Source: Cranoglanis bouderius (taxonomy: Eukaryota > Chordata > Actinopteri > Siluriformes > Cranoglanididae). From it: a DNA stretch of 64,000 bases. The position numbers were made by a program, and so were the translations under genes. How positions within the stretch are numbered: the first letter of the stretch is position 1; the number at the start of each line of letters is the position of its first letter. The stretch covers positions 11,601,754 to 11,665,753 of the forward strand of contig CM042566.1 of assembly GCA_023630585.1 (NCBI GenBank), given 5' to 3'. Below are positions 11,569 to 23,335 of this stretch, piece by piece. The notes under the pieces were generated by a model. It searched no databases and was not told the origin of the DNA. It saw nothing but the letters and a program-made list of their open reading frames with translations.

Positions 11569-12290
11569 GCAAGGATGTCCAGGTGTGGACATCGTTGGGC
11601 GACAGTCGTCGTGGTGATCGGATGACAAGTGGATCAAACTGATTGATCAGCGGGTGGCTCCCAAATGTCCTCAGCCTTTGCTTCCTCAGGCTGAGGGTCC
11701 ATCTCGATGTGTGTTTGTGTGCGCCCTCTAGGGCCAGTTCAGAGACAGGGTCAATGGTTGGTTTCTTCCACAGCCTTTTTGGCAGCAGTCCTCTGCTTGG
11801 CGTAGGCCTTGTGGATTCTGCCTGGTGACACATTGAGCAGTGGGCTTCCACCCCCCTTTTGGAATTAGGGAGTGGTGGCTGGGAGACTTGTGCTCACTGG
11901 TCAAGGAAAACTCTGTGGTGAGCGTTTACCTTCTCTGGTCATTTTGCAGAAGGTATGACCAGTTCAGTTCTCTGTGAACGGTGTTAAGTTCATCTGTGAA
12001 TGTGTACCCTGGTTGTGCTGAAGTATGGCTTTCAGCTCGGGTCGCCAGCAGGTGGTTTTTTGCAGGCTTTGACCTTAGCGTTCCTTTCTGTTCAGTTCAC
12101 TTTTTGCTCTGGTTAGGAGAGCTTCACTTGGAGTTTCCTGATGAGTTCCTCTCTGGATTCTCTCTCCAACTGCTCTCGGTGCTTGGTCTCTGCATGAGGC
12201 CCTTTGTAGTTTTTCCACTGCCTCTCGGAGCTCTGGGTCCATTTCACCTTCTGTCCCGCGCCGGTTCTGGGTCTCGAGGAGTATGCTGAT

Positions 12291-12623
12291 TTAGGCAGCT
12301 TTGAGCGTGGGCCTGGTTCCTTCAGGCCTCCTCGTTCTAGAGCTTGAGCGCGCTGCTGCTTCTTGCTCCAGGTGGACATTGCTCGTTTCGCTGGGTCGTG
12401 CCTGGGCGACGAGGTGGTGTGCGAGGCTCCCGATGATCTCTGCCCATCCTTTGGGGTTCTGGATCAGATTGTGGGCCGTCTGTCCGCTTACGTCGTCGTC
12501 CAGCTGCTCTCTGCTTAGGTGCTGTAGGTCGCCAGCAGCTTGGAGCAGGAACGCAGTCATCACGACACACAGCCATGTCTCGAGGTGGTCCCAGTGAGTG
12601 GCGGGACTGGATGATTGGGACAC
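12291..12623 (-). CDS. Unrecognised ORF in the LTR-A interior, 110 aa
   Basis: Starts MSQSSSPATHWDHLETWLCV and is open to 12291. It lies just downstream (minus strand) of a good splice-acceptor-like sequence, ctttctctctcgccaacag (about 12628-12646). It overlaps a second minus-strand frame at 12113-12379 that is rich in Lys, Arg and Gln. No domain is recognised. Position near the 3' end of a retroelement and the acceptor would suit a spliced accessory product, but it may equally be a chance frame. Coding status is uncertain. Confidence 0.25.
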   Translation of the reverse strand: MSQSSSPATHWDHLETWLCVVMTAFLLQAAGDLQHLSREQLDDDVSGQTAHNLIQNPKGWAEIIGSLAHHLVAQARPSETSNVHLEQEAAARSSSRTRRPEGTRPTLKAA

Positions 12624-12666
12624 GGTAGCTCACTGTTGGCGAGAGAGAAAGAACACCAAAGGCCAT

Positions 12667-15120
12667 ACAAGTCCGCGCAGAATTAATGAGCTACAGTGAC
12701 ACTGAATTTGGTACGCAGGGAGTATAAATTTGGCTAACTGGTGTAGACAGTTAGTAGTACATAGGCCAGATAATTATGGTTTTGGCCGTAAGTGGCCAGG
12801 GAGGGCCAATTTGTGTGGGTACACGCCGGATCTAAATAGAAATTTGGGCAGGCAGTAGCCTAGTGGGTCATCTTAAAGACACTGGCTGCCTGGGTCGTCA
12901 GTCTAGCATTTAGCTCTTTTTCTTGCTGGTTCTCATAGGCTCTGTCTGTATGTGAACTTTGGGAGATAAGTCACAACAGAACAGCAGCTAACACAAAAGA
13001 AAACGAAACTGGAACAATTAGAGGAGTGAAATGTAAAGCGAAATGTAAATGAAAACAGGTATAGCTAGAGGAAAATAGAAGACTTAAGTTAGCTATCACG
13101 CATAGGGTTTATGACAGGCCTGCCGGAGTGGGGGCGCTGTTGAGTCATAAGCCCTATGGAGATGGTGTGGCTTAAGAGAGAGAGAGCTGGGCCAACACTT
13201 AAATAATCAGAGATGTCATGGCTTATACTAAGTGGATGGGCCGTATGCCCTTTAGCTATGCCTGGGGTGAATTGAGGTTGCTCAGATGAGAATCAGTGGT
13301 GAAGCCAACCTACCTGACGGTCCCCAAGCACTCAGCTGCAGTGTGACTCAGGGCCCCTCGCTTTCCCGTACCATGGTGCGACCACTCAACCAGCTATGAC
13401 CTTTAGCACAATTGGGCAGCGGTCAGGTGAGGCATGCCAACTGCCAGGCTGCAGAGCCAGAATCGGGTTTCCTCCTAAAACCCTTTTTTGGGGTCAGCTG
13501 CCTCTGTGGCAAGCTGCGCCAGACGGGCGGGTCCGTCGGTACGGAGCCTTACTGTGGGTACGTAACCCAACTGCTCTGGTGGTCAGTTGGCCTCGTCTGC
13601 CTTTTCACCTGGAATGCTCAAGTGCTGATGTCGCCTGCGTGCCGCCTACCAATGGTACGAGGGCCGAGGCGTCCGACGCGCACACTCACAGCCAGCGCTG
13701 GGTCCGCCAGTCCAGGCGACTCCATTCACCGAATTCAACCTGGGGACAACCGTCGCTTCTCCGCAGAGCACTAAGGGGAGCATTACCTGCAAGTATACAA
13801 ATGGCTGAACAAATGTAACTTGATATTAATTTACAATTTCAATTTAAACCTTGTTTAAATTAAATCTAAATTAAAGCAGGTGTAGGGTAAGAGATAAAGC
13901 TGATACCTATAGTAATCAGACTCACTCAGTTGATGAGAAAGGTAGAAATATAGAGATAAGGAAATACTGAACTGTTCATGAAAATTGGAGGTACGAATTA
14001 AAGAGAGAAAAGAGAAGGAAGCCTTATCTATCTGTGAATGTCCTGGGGAGAAGTCCTACTAAGAGGGAGGCACTAATGGACAACACAGAAGCCTGATTTA
14101 AATCTTACTTAAACTTAGCTTTAGTTCAAACTAAGCAAGCATGCATCGTAAGGAAGGCTGAAATAAAAGAGTTACCGAATGGTAATAAAATGAAATAAGA
14201 AATGCAAGAAGTTAGAATATAAAAAGGAAAAAAAAAAAACCCAATAGTAGTCCGAAAGACTAGAAATAAAATTAAGGTAGCAAGGGGGAAATTGAAATAG
14301 AGAGAGGTCAAATGAAATTAAAGGGGAAGGAAATAGTGGACCTAGCTAAGAAGGACCACAAGGTGGCGACGGTGGGCTTACGCCACAGTGAGTAAGGAGG
14401 GGGTTAGGTTACCACGCGTTAGACGCTCAAGAGGGCGGCCCTCTGGTGGTCAGTCAGAGGTACTGCGCCCTACCCCCCCTAAACTCAGACAGGAAGTGAA
14501 ATCGACGCGCGTTTCCTAGAAGATGGCTTTAATGGCGATTTCATGCTTGAACGGAGAACCTTTTTAGATCTAGGGATCCTTTTGCGCTATTTATGCACAA
14601 GAAATGTGGGCAGGATTTCTTCGCTGCCATGCACACAAAATCACAACGGGGTTTCTTCGCCGTTGTCTAAATCTTACACTTGATCAGAGTGCAGAGGACT
14701 CCCTTATACATATCAATCAAATATTTGCCAGCAGTGATTTTGATTGGGTATGCACACGGTGCGCGTTTTGGTTAGCTACGCCAAGGTTGTGCGCCGCAGG
14801 GAGTGACATCGCTTAGTCGAGTACATTGGTCCAACGCAATGAATCGAATCTAGCGGTATAATAATAAGGCCTTTCAGAAGGATAAGAGGAACATCGCTCA
14901 AATCAATCTCTTACAGCACTGGAAGAAGATTTCTTCGTTCTTACCAGGCGATTACACAATTAAAAATGTGCTGTTCTGCGATTTCATCGTCTTCAGACAC
15001 AAGTTTAATGTTATGACTGCAGTTTTAACTTTAAGCACCTAACCGCGGCTAAATTTGTCAAACAAATACGCGCTGTTAGCGTGCTACACAAACAATGAGC
15101 TTAAAGCTTTTCAGTTATCA
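12667..15120. other. LTR-A interior without recognised coding content
   Basis: GC-richer than the flanks in 13100-13800 and 14330-14480. Short frames occur on both strands, but none shows retroelement motifs or any known domain. This stretch is what makes the element appear non-autonomous. Confidence 0.5.
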
Positions 15121-15137
15121 CGGAGTGGGGGAGGGGA

Positions 15138-15205
15138 GTCGCGTTGCGACTCGACTCACTGACTCGGCTCACTGACTCGGTTCACTCGCCGACTCGGTTC
15201 ACCTG
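15138..15205. repeat. Short tandem repeat in the LTR-A leader
   Basis: Imperfect repeats of gactcgg(c/t)tcact units between the 5' LTR side and the interior. Position downstream of the primer-binding site in sense makes it part of the RNA leader. Confidence 0.6.
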
Positions 15206-15301
15206 GCGAGGGCGCGCAAATACACACATCTAATAGCACCAAAAATCTAATAAAACACGCTGATTGAAACGGAATTGTTCACGAAATAAAGTTTAAAACA
15301 C

Positions 15302-15319
15302 TGCCCGCATCCTCCACCA
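15302..15319 (-). promoter_or_regulatory. Primer-binding site, tRNA-Ala type
   Basis: Complement reads TGGTGGAGGATGCGGGCA, five bases inside the 5' LTR edge (15325). This is the reverse complement of TGCCCGCATCCTCCACCA, which corresponds to the 3' end of vertebrate alanine tRNA plus the added CCA as I recall it. An 18-nt match at this location is the expected architecture for reverse-transcription priming. Confidence 0.75.
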
Positions 15320-15324
15320 TTATA

Positions 15325-17179
15325 AGTAGCGTAAATTATACCAAAAGGGGCATTATTATGCATTATTCTTTTAAGCCAGAATAATGAAATGGATCAACTT
15401 TAAACATGAAACGAAACAGAAGCGCACGCTTGGATTCAACGCACCCTTTTAAAGGAGACGAGTTTTAAAGCGTGCCCGCGTTATCTACAGGAATGTGTAG
15501 TAACTCGGATGAATCTGCAACGTTTAAAATAATATTCTCCACCAGTTACAATTTATGTAACAAATAAAAAAAAAAAGATGTTTAACACGTTTAAATGTAT
15601 TCTCCAATTTATGTGAGGAATTGGCTCGAGTGGCGTGGAATATATCTATATATCTAATCAACGCGTGTCGTGACCAGTTATAAATATACATCAGCCATGA
15701 AAGGGAATTTATATAGGTGCACATATACATATAGATAATTAACTACAACGGATTATAATTAATTATTACTATGTATGTGGCCTAGATCAGCTTTATGAAC
15801 TCTAAAGAGTGAGTTTATCCTTCTGGCCAGGAAGAATTAACTCACGAAGTGTATTATTAAAGATAGAGCGGGTAACGAAGATCTTATGCAGTATTTAAGG
15901 GACTCATCACGTGACCAAAAACAGAGAAAATCAAGCGTGGGATAATAGATTTTAATAGCTATTTGTGACTATGGATACACACGACTAATTCTAAGCAAAA
16001 CATACATATATACACATCTATATACAGGGAGAGAAAAGGGATAGAGAGAAAGTGATGAAAGAAAGGGAAGCAGACAAAAACACAACTAATTAGCCTTTTT
16101 CAGAACCAGCACGAACTTAATTCTCCTGTAACACAGGGGTCCAATCTTAACGCAGATATAGGTCATTAACTATACTTGCATGGCCTCAAGGTTGAGAGTT
16201 TGTGCGAGGTCGGGTAGAGTTCGCTGGTTTGTTGTTGTTTGGAAAGGCGTGAGCCCGGAGGTAGTTGCATCTTGTGTCCGGAGAGAGAGAGATCCTGGCT
16301 TCCTCTTCCCGGGGCACGTGGCCCCGGGGGAGAGAAACCGGAAGAAGTGAAGTTGAGAAGTGAAGTCAAACTCTGAAGTCTAACTCTCAAATCCCAAGAA
16401 GAAGAAGAGAAGAGAAGAGAAGAGGCTAGTGAAGTGAGCGTGGTGTTGTTTTAAAACAACACCAGCGCACACGCCTCTTTGGGCTATGGGCCAATCAGGA
16501 AGTTGGGTTTGCATGTCCGGATGACTCTCTTTGTCTGGTCTCGGACCCTAATTTAAATGTCCAGGGAGGAGCTGGCTTATACCGTGTTATAAATGAAATT
16601 AAGTGAAAACATGAAATGATGTATCCCATTGCAATATGATATGCATAATCAATCCGGGTATCTCGAGACGATTAACTACATACCAAATTCGATGGATTTG
16701 TGAAGAATATTACAAATAAAACCTGGTTACAGACATTTAAAATGATATGCTAGATTAAAACTATTTAAAGTCATTAAGGTTAGTTAAACACACAATATAT
16801 GTAAACAAAATAACATCACACTATTTAGACATGGAATAATTACATATAATTACACGTTACATTGAAGAGAGAGGGGTTTCTCCATTGTGTGTGTAAGGTA
16901 AGCGTGGGGGTGTGTGTGTGTGTGTGTGTCGTAAAGTAAGTGTGTGTGCGTGTGTGTGTGTGTGTGTGTGTTGGATCCCTGCTGACGAACTAATCATGAA
17001 GTTTCCCAGAAGTTCAGTCATCAGAGGTTTCTTTTATTGCAGGGGTAAGTCCTGTGTGGGTCCCAGAGAGACTTTTTGCATTCCAAAGCGGCATCTGGCC
17101 GCAGGAGGCCTCTCGGGGTTACTCTATGTTTAGTTTGGGTTGATGTAGAAATCAGTTTGAGAATAGATCATACGCTACA
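15325..17179 (-). repeat. 5' LTR of the 7.5-kb LTR-A element
   Basis: Near-identical partner of 9698-11552. Differences noticed are confined to the last ~300 bases: for example catcagagg versus catcaaagg, gttgatgtag versus gttaatgtag, and changes in and around the GT tract. This implies recent insertion or gene conversion. Confidence 0.85.
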
Positions 17180-17700
17180 TCACTCTCCACCCCATTTGAT
17201 CTAAATCGCACAAAACTGGTGCCGTTCGTTTGTGCTCGATTTGTGCCAGTTTGTGCCATTGAAAGAAACATTGTAACTATGATCCCTTCTTAAACATAAC
17301 AAAAAAACTTTTTAAGTACAGTTGCATAACTGTCCACCCCATATGGTCCAAATCGTTGCAAAACTGTGCCATTTGTGCTTGATTTGTGCCGGTTTGTGCC
17401 ATTACGATGAACATTGTATCTTTTTCCCCTTCTTAGAAATAACACATTGGATTTGGGACAGTGACGTCACTCTCCACCCCATGCCATCCAAATCGTCCCA
17501 AACCGGTGCTGTTTCTTTGTGCTCAATTTGTGCCATTTTGTGCCGTAGAAAGAACCATCATAAATTGTTCTATTCTTTAGACATTACAAAATCTTTGGAG
17601 GAGCAGTGATATCATGCAAGCAAGCCGCGCTCTCCATCCATCTCGTCTACATACCTGTCTGGTTCGTTTGTGCTCACACAGGGCCGCTACTGTCATTGTT
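17180..17700. repeat. Right part of the ~145-bp tandem repeat array
   Basis: Units begin near 17180, 17330, 17464 and 17620 with (tc)actctccaccccat-like starts. Each contains a ttcgtttgtgctc...tttgtgcc segment. TGACGTCA is present at 17462-17469. Spacing is about 135-160 bases. It is continuous with 9458-9697 once the LTR-A insertion is removed. Confidence 0.7.
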
Positions 17701-18540
17701 CTTTTCTTTAGATATGGGAATTTTGTATTTTAGATTTGTGCTAGATATTGTCAGATATTGACATTTGTTCTTAATATAATCACCAATGCACTATGATATG
17801 TAATGTACTGTCACTACTCTAGCTGTGCTAATACTAATAAGTGTGGCTGATGCTTTAATTTTGTCCAATAAAAAAATAAAAATAAAAATGTGTAGTGTCT
17901 TATGTTTTCTGAATACTTTTAACAGCTGACAGACATTTAAAGTCTTTCTGCCCCCTTAAAAACATTTGTTTACCCTAAGCACTGCATAGTGGGAAAACAA
18001 AACAGGAAAGGACATCTGGCTGTGAAAAAGGTAAGCATGTGCTTGAAGATAAAATACTAAAAAAAGTACTAAAATCATGTGTGCAGGTCAATACAATTTA
18101 CAGGATCATTTTAACAAATACAAGAAATTGATAGACACATGTCAAAGATGTGAAACTTTTTATTAATTTTGGGCAATCAAGTAAATGTATCATGTCCAAA
18201 TGCTCCTCCATTGGTCACATTAATAAGAGTAGGCCTATGACATTATTATGCCATGCCATAAAATACATTAAGTTAATATAGTACAGAAATGTACATTTCA
18301 TGGCAATAAAAAGCTAGATGAAGAGGAAGCCCCAAAATGACAGAAAGCAATATACAAGTGGCATGTGTGTTCCATTTAATCCTCTGAAGTCATATAATTA
18401 ACTTTACATTGTGAACAGACTATAATTTAACTAATTCACAGAAAATATTGTCATCCATCCTGTACTGGCCAAGTTGTTATTGTTACTTTTCTTATAACTT
18501 GATTGTTAGGTTTTTAAATATATTGAATCTCAGGGTTACA
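17701..18540. other. No gene recognised
   Basis: AT-rich sequence with an A-rich tract near 17866-17890. No element termini, coding signal or RNA gene was seen. Confidence 0.5.
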
Positions 18541-18544
18541 ATTC

Positions 18545-19085
18545 CTAAGAAGAGAGAAAGTGAGAGTACACAAGAAAGACGGCGCCCTCGCCCCGCTGCA
18601 CGCTTCCTGCACCAAGTGCTTGGGAGAGTTTGCCAAATGACACACAGACACACAAAGTTCAAATGGCAGAATCTCTCTTTATTCAAAGAAAAATCAGCAT
18701 ATATATCTGGCTTGGCACACAATGGAGGCAAGGGGTTATCTATTGATTGGTGAGGTGCAAGGTGTATTTGCATAAAACAGGAAGCCTATTGATGTAAGAC
18801 CATATATGGTTTCTAAGAAGTAATAAAAGGACAGCAGATGTTGTTGGGGGAAGAATGTAAAAGCAAATGGTATTTGGGGAGACAGAGGAATACACAAATG
18901 GTGAGGGGCTTCCGCCGTCCACACCTGAGTCAACAGAGAAACACAGGAACAGAGAAGGGAGGGGATGTTCACAGAGAGGACAGGAGGGGAAAGTGTTAAT
19001 ACGGGGACAGAGAGGGAAAAGGTTAATAAGATTAATACTAAACAGAGTGTTCACATTAAACTCTATCTTTGAGAATGTGTCATCT
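18545..19085 (-). repeat. Probable solo LTR of another retroelement
   Basis: On the minus strand the order is a C/T-rich U3-like segment, a TATA-like gatatatatgctg, and then tttgaataaagagag (an AATAAA signal) about 20 bases later. A G+C-rich region and ...cactttctctcttcttagg follow. That promoter/poly(A) arrangement is typical of a compact LTR. Termini and target duplication were not established. Confidence 0.35.
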
Positions 19086-19439
19086 TTTCAAGATTTTTTT
19101 GTAATGAATTAGTCGATTAAGTTCACAAAAGGATTCTTAGTAAGTTTTAATCTGACTTTTTTTTTCTGAACTCATTGACTTGGTGATCCATATCTCTGGA
19201 ATGAAAGATTAACAGAAAACAATGACGACTTTATTTTTACTGAAATATTGAAAATTCAGTCTGTTCTTTAAAGCATCAAATGACATTCACTAGTTATAAA
19301 AAAGCAGCAATATCTAAACACAGCCAATATAGGATGGATGACAAGATTTTCTGAGGTAAATCTAATTGAATGACCTTGGAACAATTGGACTATAGTACAT
19401 ATAAGTTGTATAACCCACATGTTTTTTTTTTCAGCCATC

Positions 19440-22400
19440 ATTTACTTGAACTGATTTGAGGAAAAGATGCAGTTCAAGTGAATGGTGACTGAGTATGTCA
19501 ATCCCTATCATTTTGCCCAACATCTCGATTCCATGGAAGAAAGTAATATAAAATCATATAAATATATACAGATATCCAAGATGAAGGTCCAAACAGTAAC
19601 AGCTCACAAGAAAGCTCAGTGTCAAAGGCAGACACAAATCAGCAAAGTCAATGCTACAACATTACATTTGAGATCAGTCTCTCTCATCAGAGGGTAGAAA
19701 TCTGGCCTGAAAAGGTTGCTTACAATGACAAATCACTCAACACATGTAACAGAGAATATACCATCCTGAAACATGGTGCATGGACACACATCCTGTAAGA
19801 AGAGGTATGGAAAAATATCAAGACCTCATGCACTCAGATTCAGGTATATCGGTAAAAGGATGCTGAGGTTAGAGCTGCCAGGCAGGAGGCCGAGAGGATG
19901 ACCAAAGAGGAGGTTTATGGATGTAGTGAAGGAGGACATGAAGGTAGTTGGTCTGAGAGAAGAGGATGCAGGGGATAGGGTTAGATGGAGGCAGATGATT
20001 CACTTCCCCTGAAGGGAACAGCCGAAAGGAAAAGAAGAAGATGCACTCAGATTCAGGAGGGCAAAATGTTTTCCAATGTTGCATCTCACTACATAGACAT
20101 AATTGGGCACTGCATAGAGCGTGACACACAATTGTCTATTACAGCAGAGAACATGCCAGCGGATAATGAACCAGTTGTTCTTAAATGTATAACCTGCAAT
20201 GTTGATGACAGTCTCAGTACTGGCAAAGCAAAATGCAAGTTATCAGGGGATCTGAGAACACGTGTGTCTAAAGGACTCTGGGAAGGCCGAAAACCAGCAC
20301 ATAACAGCGGAGGCTTACAAAATGATGGATGTTGGTGACCCAGAGCCTAGCCACCTACCAAATCTGGCAACATTAAGAAAAGCCAAACAAGAGATGGGTG
20401 ACAAAGAGCTTGGAGACAAAGACACAATCATGTCATTGCATCTAATAAAATACAGTGTACCCCACAATGGAAGCATTCATGACATAGGCCTTGATAGGTT
20501 TTTTTTGCCATTACTGCACCCCATCTCAGATGCAAGTTTATCAAATGAAATCCAAGTAGTCTGGCTCATTTGTGAGTTTTAACACAACAGGTACAGTTGT
20601 GAAAAGACTGAAAAGACCCTGTGGCAATTCTGGACATGTCTTCCTGTATCAAGGAGTTTTGTGTTCACAGGGAGATCATGTTCCATTAGTGCAAATGCTA
20701 TCAGAGAGCCACACCATCAATTCTATTGCCAACTGGCTCACTGAATAGCAACGAACAGTTGCTGCTGTGCCCAAAGAGGCGGTCTGTGATTTCTCCTTGG
20801 CTTTGCTTGGAGCACTGGTTAAGGCCTTCACTCCTTACCCAGACATGAAAACATACATCAGTGCTTTGGAGTGCTGGCAAGGAAGTGTGGCGTCTATGAC
20901 CACATATATACGGTAGCCTCCACACAAAACACTCTACATTCAATAAAAAATAATACAACACAGTGGATGACAGAAGCAAAATCAGGTTTGTCACCCAAAA
21001 TCACCAGCCAACATGAGATCAATTCAAATGAAATGTCCCAGAATGATATGAATCAATCCTGGGTTGATCCTTATTTATACTTTTTTCCCCTCCTTCATAT
21101 TGAAATTTTCCATTATGTTTGTTTTTCACCAAATTCATTTCCCAATATATTCAAAAACAGGTCAAAAATTTCCCATTAAAAACCACTTTTTTAAGCCATG
21201 AAGAAAAAAAATTTGTCTCCTCCTTCTTCTTGCCCCGCCCCCTATAAAAGGTATTTTCTCAGCCTACTCCATTATATGCCTTCAGTGACCAAGACAAGCA
21301 GACCTCTCTTGTGGCCTCTCCCTGGTTATCATATTAAACTGACGATTTGCAGAGGAGTCTTGCCATGTGTCACTGAAGATGACCATTTAACAGAGGTGAC
21401 CGGAATCAAGGAGACACTCCACACAGATCTGAAAACATGGGTCACAGAAATCTGTGAAGAAAGTAAGATGATTGCGGCACATCATGGTGACAGACACAAT
21501 CTACATTTCCTTCCAGACTTGCCCCAAATATCATAAAAATGGCATGCTACCTACCTCTTTGGACAGCTGTAATGGTTCCACACTTCAGAAGTGTACACAA
21601 CACAGCAAGCGCTGCAAATGTTGAGGCTGAATTTAAAAACATAAAACATGGTCTCTTCAAACATGAAAGCCACCCCATCTGAATTGACCATTTTTTTCAT
21701 ATGCCACATTGAGTTTCTTGAGGGAAACATGAGGCTTGCATCTGCACCAGTGCAGACAACAGAGCACACTGAGACAAAGAATCAGAAGACAAAAACTCCC
21801 CATAGTGAGCAGGACACAGAGGTTAAGCAACAATCAGTGGAGGAAGACCCTGTTGAAAACTGGAAAAGCCTTGGTGTTCCTCCAAAAAAGCAATTGTCCT
21901 ACCTGACCCCTTGATCTGAGTGGTTGCATGCAGACATAAACCTGAAAAGAAAAAAGACAAAAATTAATGTCTTGAAAAATGGCAACTACCAAGCTAACAA
22001 GCCCACTGCAGTTGACAAAATGCTTGTAAGTATAAATAATACCTGTGCCTTTAACTTCTTTTTCCAGTGCCTTTGCTCTGCATTCTGTGAAGAGTGGATC
22101 ATTCTGCCATTATCTCGACAAAGAACACACAAAAACTGAAATGTTTGATTTGGTGAAGACCATAGTCACAAAAGATTGGAAAAGATGCTTACGCAAAGAG
22201 GGCAAAAATGCTGTTGGATATATTTCAGTGTGTTCACCTAAAATCAGGTGTGATGCAGGTCAATGCGGATTATAATGTTGCTAACATTATCACATCAACA
22301 ATGAAACAAGTGCCAAGTGCAACACTTACAGCTGAGTGCTCTTCTCCATACTGTAGCCGAAATACAAAATCTTCAAGGACCATCTCTCCACTACCAGTCA

Positions 22401-22939
22401 ATGTAAATATTCTACAAACTGGTGGACTGAAAAGCCTCCAAGCAACACTGGAAGATAGGCTACACCTCAACAGGTCCAAGTGTCTGAAGCCACTGAAATC
22501 ACCCCAAGAGTGTCCAGATAGCTGGAAAATAAAGGATGATTCATCAGTGAAATTCCTCTGCAATGGCTCTGTCACACACACAGATGCATACTTGGACAAC
22601 TACTGTGTATTGAAACAAGTGCGGATACACTTGTTGAGACAGACAGTACACATCCACTGTCTGAAATCCCTGTCGACATGGAGCTGGCCAATCAGCTGTT
22701 CACTTTGTGAGGGGTTGTCACATTCATTCCAGGAACTACAAGGGCATCTCTTGGACATTATGTGGCTTACTGCAGAACAAACTCTTTTGCCTAGGAGAAA
22801 TATGATGACCTATGTGACCATGTCACAACAGTCTCAGCAAAACCAAAATACAACCCCATGTCATGTTGTTCACAAAGGAGGACTAAAATTTTTGGTTATT
22901 GAATTTCTTGGACTGGTCTCTGCAGAAATTAGTTCATAA
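19440..22939 (+). pseudogene. DDE-type transposase with C-terminal USP-like peptidase segment, decayed
   Basis: Fragments in shifting frames follow the order of a known but uncharacterised transposase family: IKYSVPHNGSIHDIGLDRFF (about 20440-20500); FNTTGTVVKRL, where an Asp is expected at the N; GHVFLYQGVL; VCDFSLALLGALVKAF (second Asp, about 20790); and YLPLWTAVMVPHF followed by NVEAEFKNIKHGLFKHE (Glu, about 21620). Next comes NNTCAFNFFFQCLCSAFC (about 22035-22090), like the Cys box of C19 ubiquitin-specific proteases. A Cys-rich middle follows (AECSSPYC), then LGHYVAYCR with KYDDL (about 22755-22815), like the His box. Several stops and frameshifts, plus an RTE insertion at 19845-20040, inactivate it. 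Terminal inverted repeats were not found. Confidence 0.55.
19845..20040 (+). mobile_element. 5'-truncated RTE retrotransposon 3' end
   Basis: Encodes a typical RTE C-terminal tail (LRLELPGRRPRG..., then EDAGDRVRWRQMI) and ends gggaacagccgaaaggaaaag. It is bracketed by a perfect 17-bp duplication ATGCACTCAGATTCAGG at 19828-19844 and 20041-20057, as expected for target-primed reverse transcription. It lies inside the decayed transposase gene, so it is younger than that gene. Confidence 0.85.
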
Positions 22940-23335
22940 TCAATAAGAGAATAGTCTATATTGTTTTTCTATTGTTGTTACTCTACATTATCTCTATTCA
23001 CTTTATGCCTGTTTTAACAGTTCAAAAAACACAAGCATTTTTGCATATTTGATATTAGAGAGTATCCTGTTCCTGTACATTATATGTTTGCATGCATGCG
23101 CCATTTTGATTTCTCTGGCTTAGCCACAAAATGCTAATAAACTTGTGTGACTGGGTGATAAAGTAACTAATGCACTGAAAGCAGGTAATTCTGCAGCTGT
23201 GGCCAGCATTGCAAGATAGTAGTTCCCAGTAATTTTAATAAAGAGATCATTGTTTTATATACTATTACACTGCGATGCTTAAATAGTGTACTAGGTATGG
23301 CATATTCAATCATTTAATATTTTTACAAGGAGGTT
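22940..23335. other. No gene recognised
   Basis: AT-rich sequence; could be the 3' end of the transposase-bearing element, but no terminus is visible. Confidence 0.4.

Larger units (their letters stand above)
9698..17179 (-). mobile_element. Complete-structure LTR-A element with two 1855-bp LTRs
   Basis: 7482 bp flanked by the 4-bp direct repeat TCAC (9694-9697 and 17180-17183). LTRs lie at 9698-11552 and 15325-17179; by eye they differ by about four substitutions and small microsatellite changes. The minus strand is the sense strand, because a polypurine tract abuts the 9698-11552 LTR and a tRNA-like primer-binding site abuts the 15325-17179 LTR. The 3.77-kb interior holds no recognisable gag, protease, RT, RNase H or integrase. 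It therefore looks non-autonomous and would depend on proteins supplied elsewhere. LTR ends read TGTAGCG...CGCTACT in sense. Superfamily (Gypsy-like or retrovirus-like) is undetermined; a 4-bp duplication is allowed by several. Confidence 0.85.

Noticed and set aside
12113..12379. Basic minus-strand ORF as a retroviral gene product
   Set aside because: No motif recognised, it overlaps another frame, and it is open only over a short GC-rich stretch; not listed as a gene.
13396..13818. 140-codon plus-strand ORF in the LTR-A interior
   Set aside because: Antisense to the element, GC-rich locally, with an overlapping open frame in another phase and no recognisable domain.
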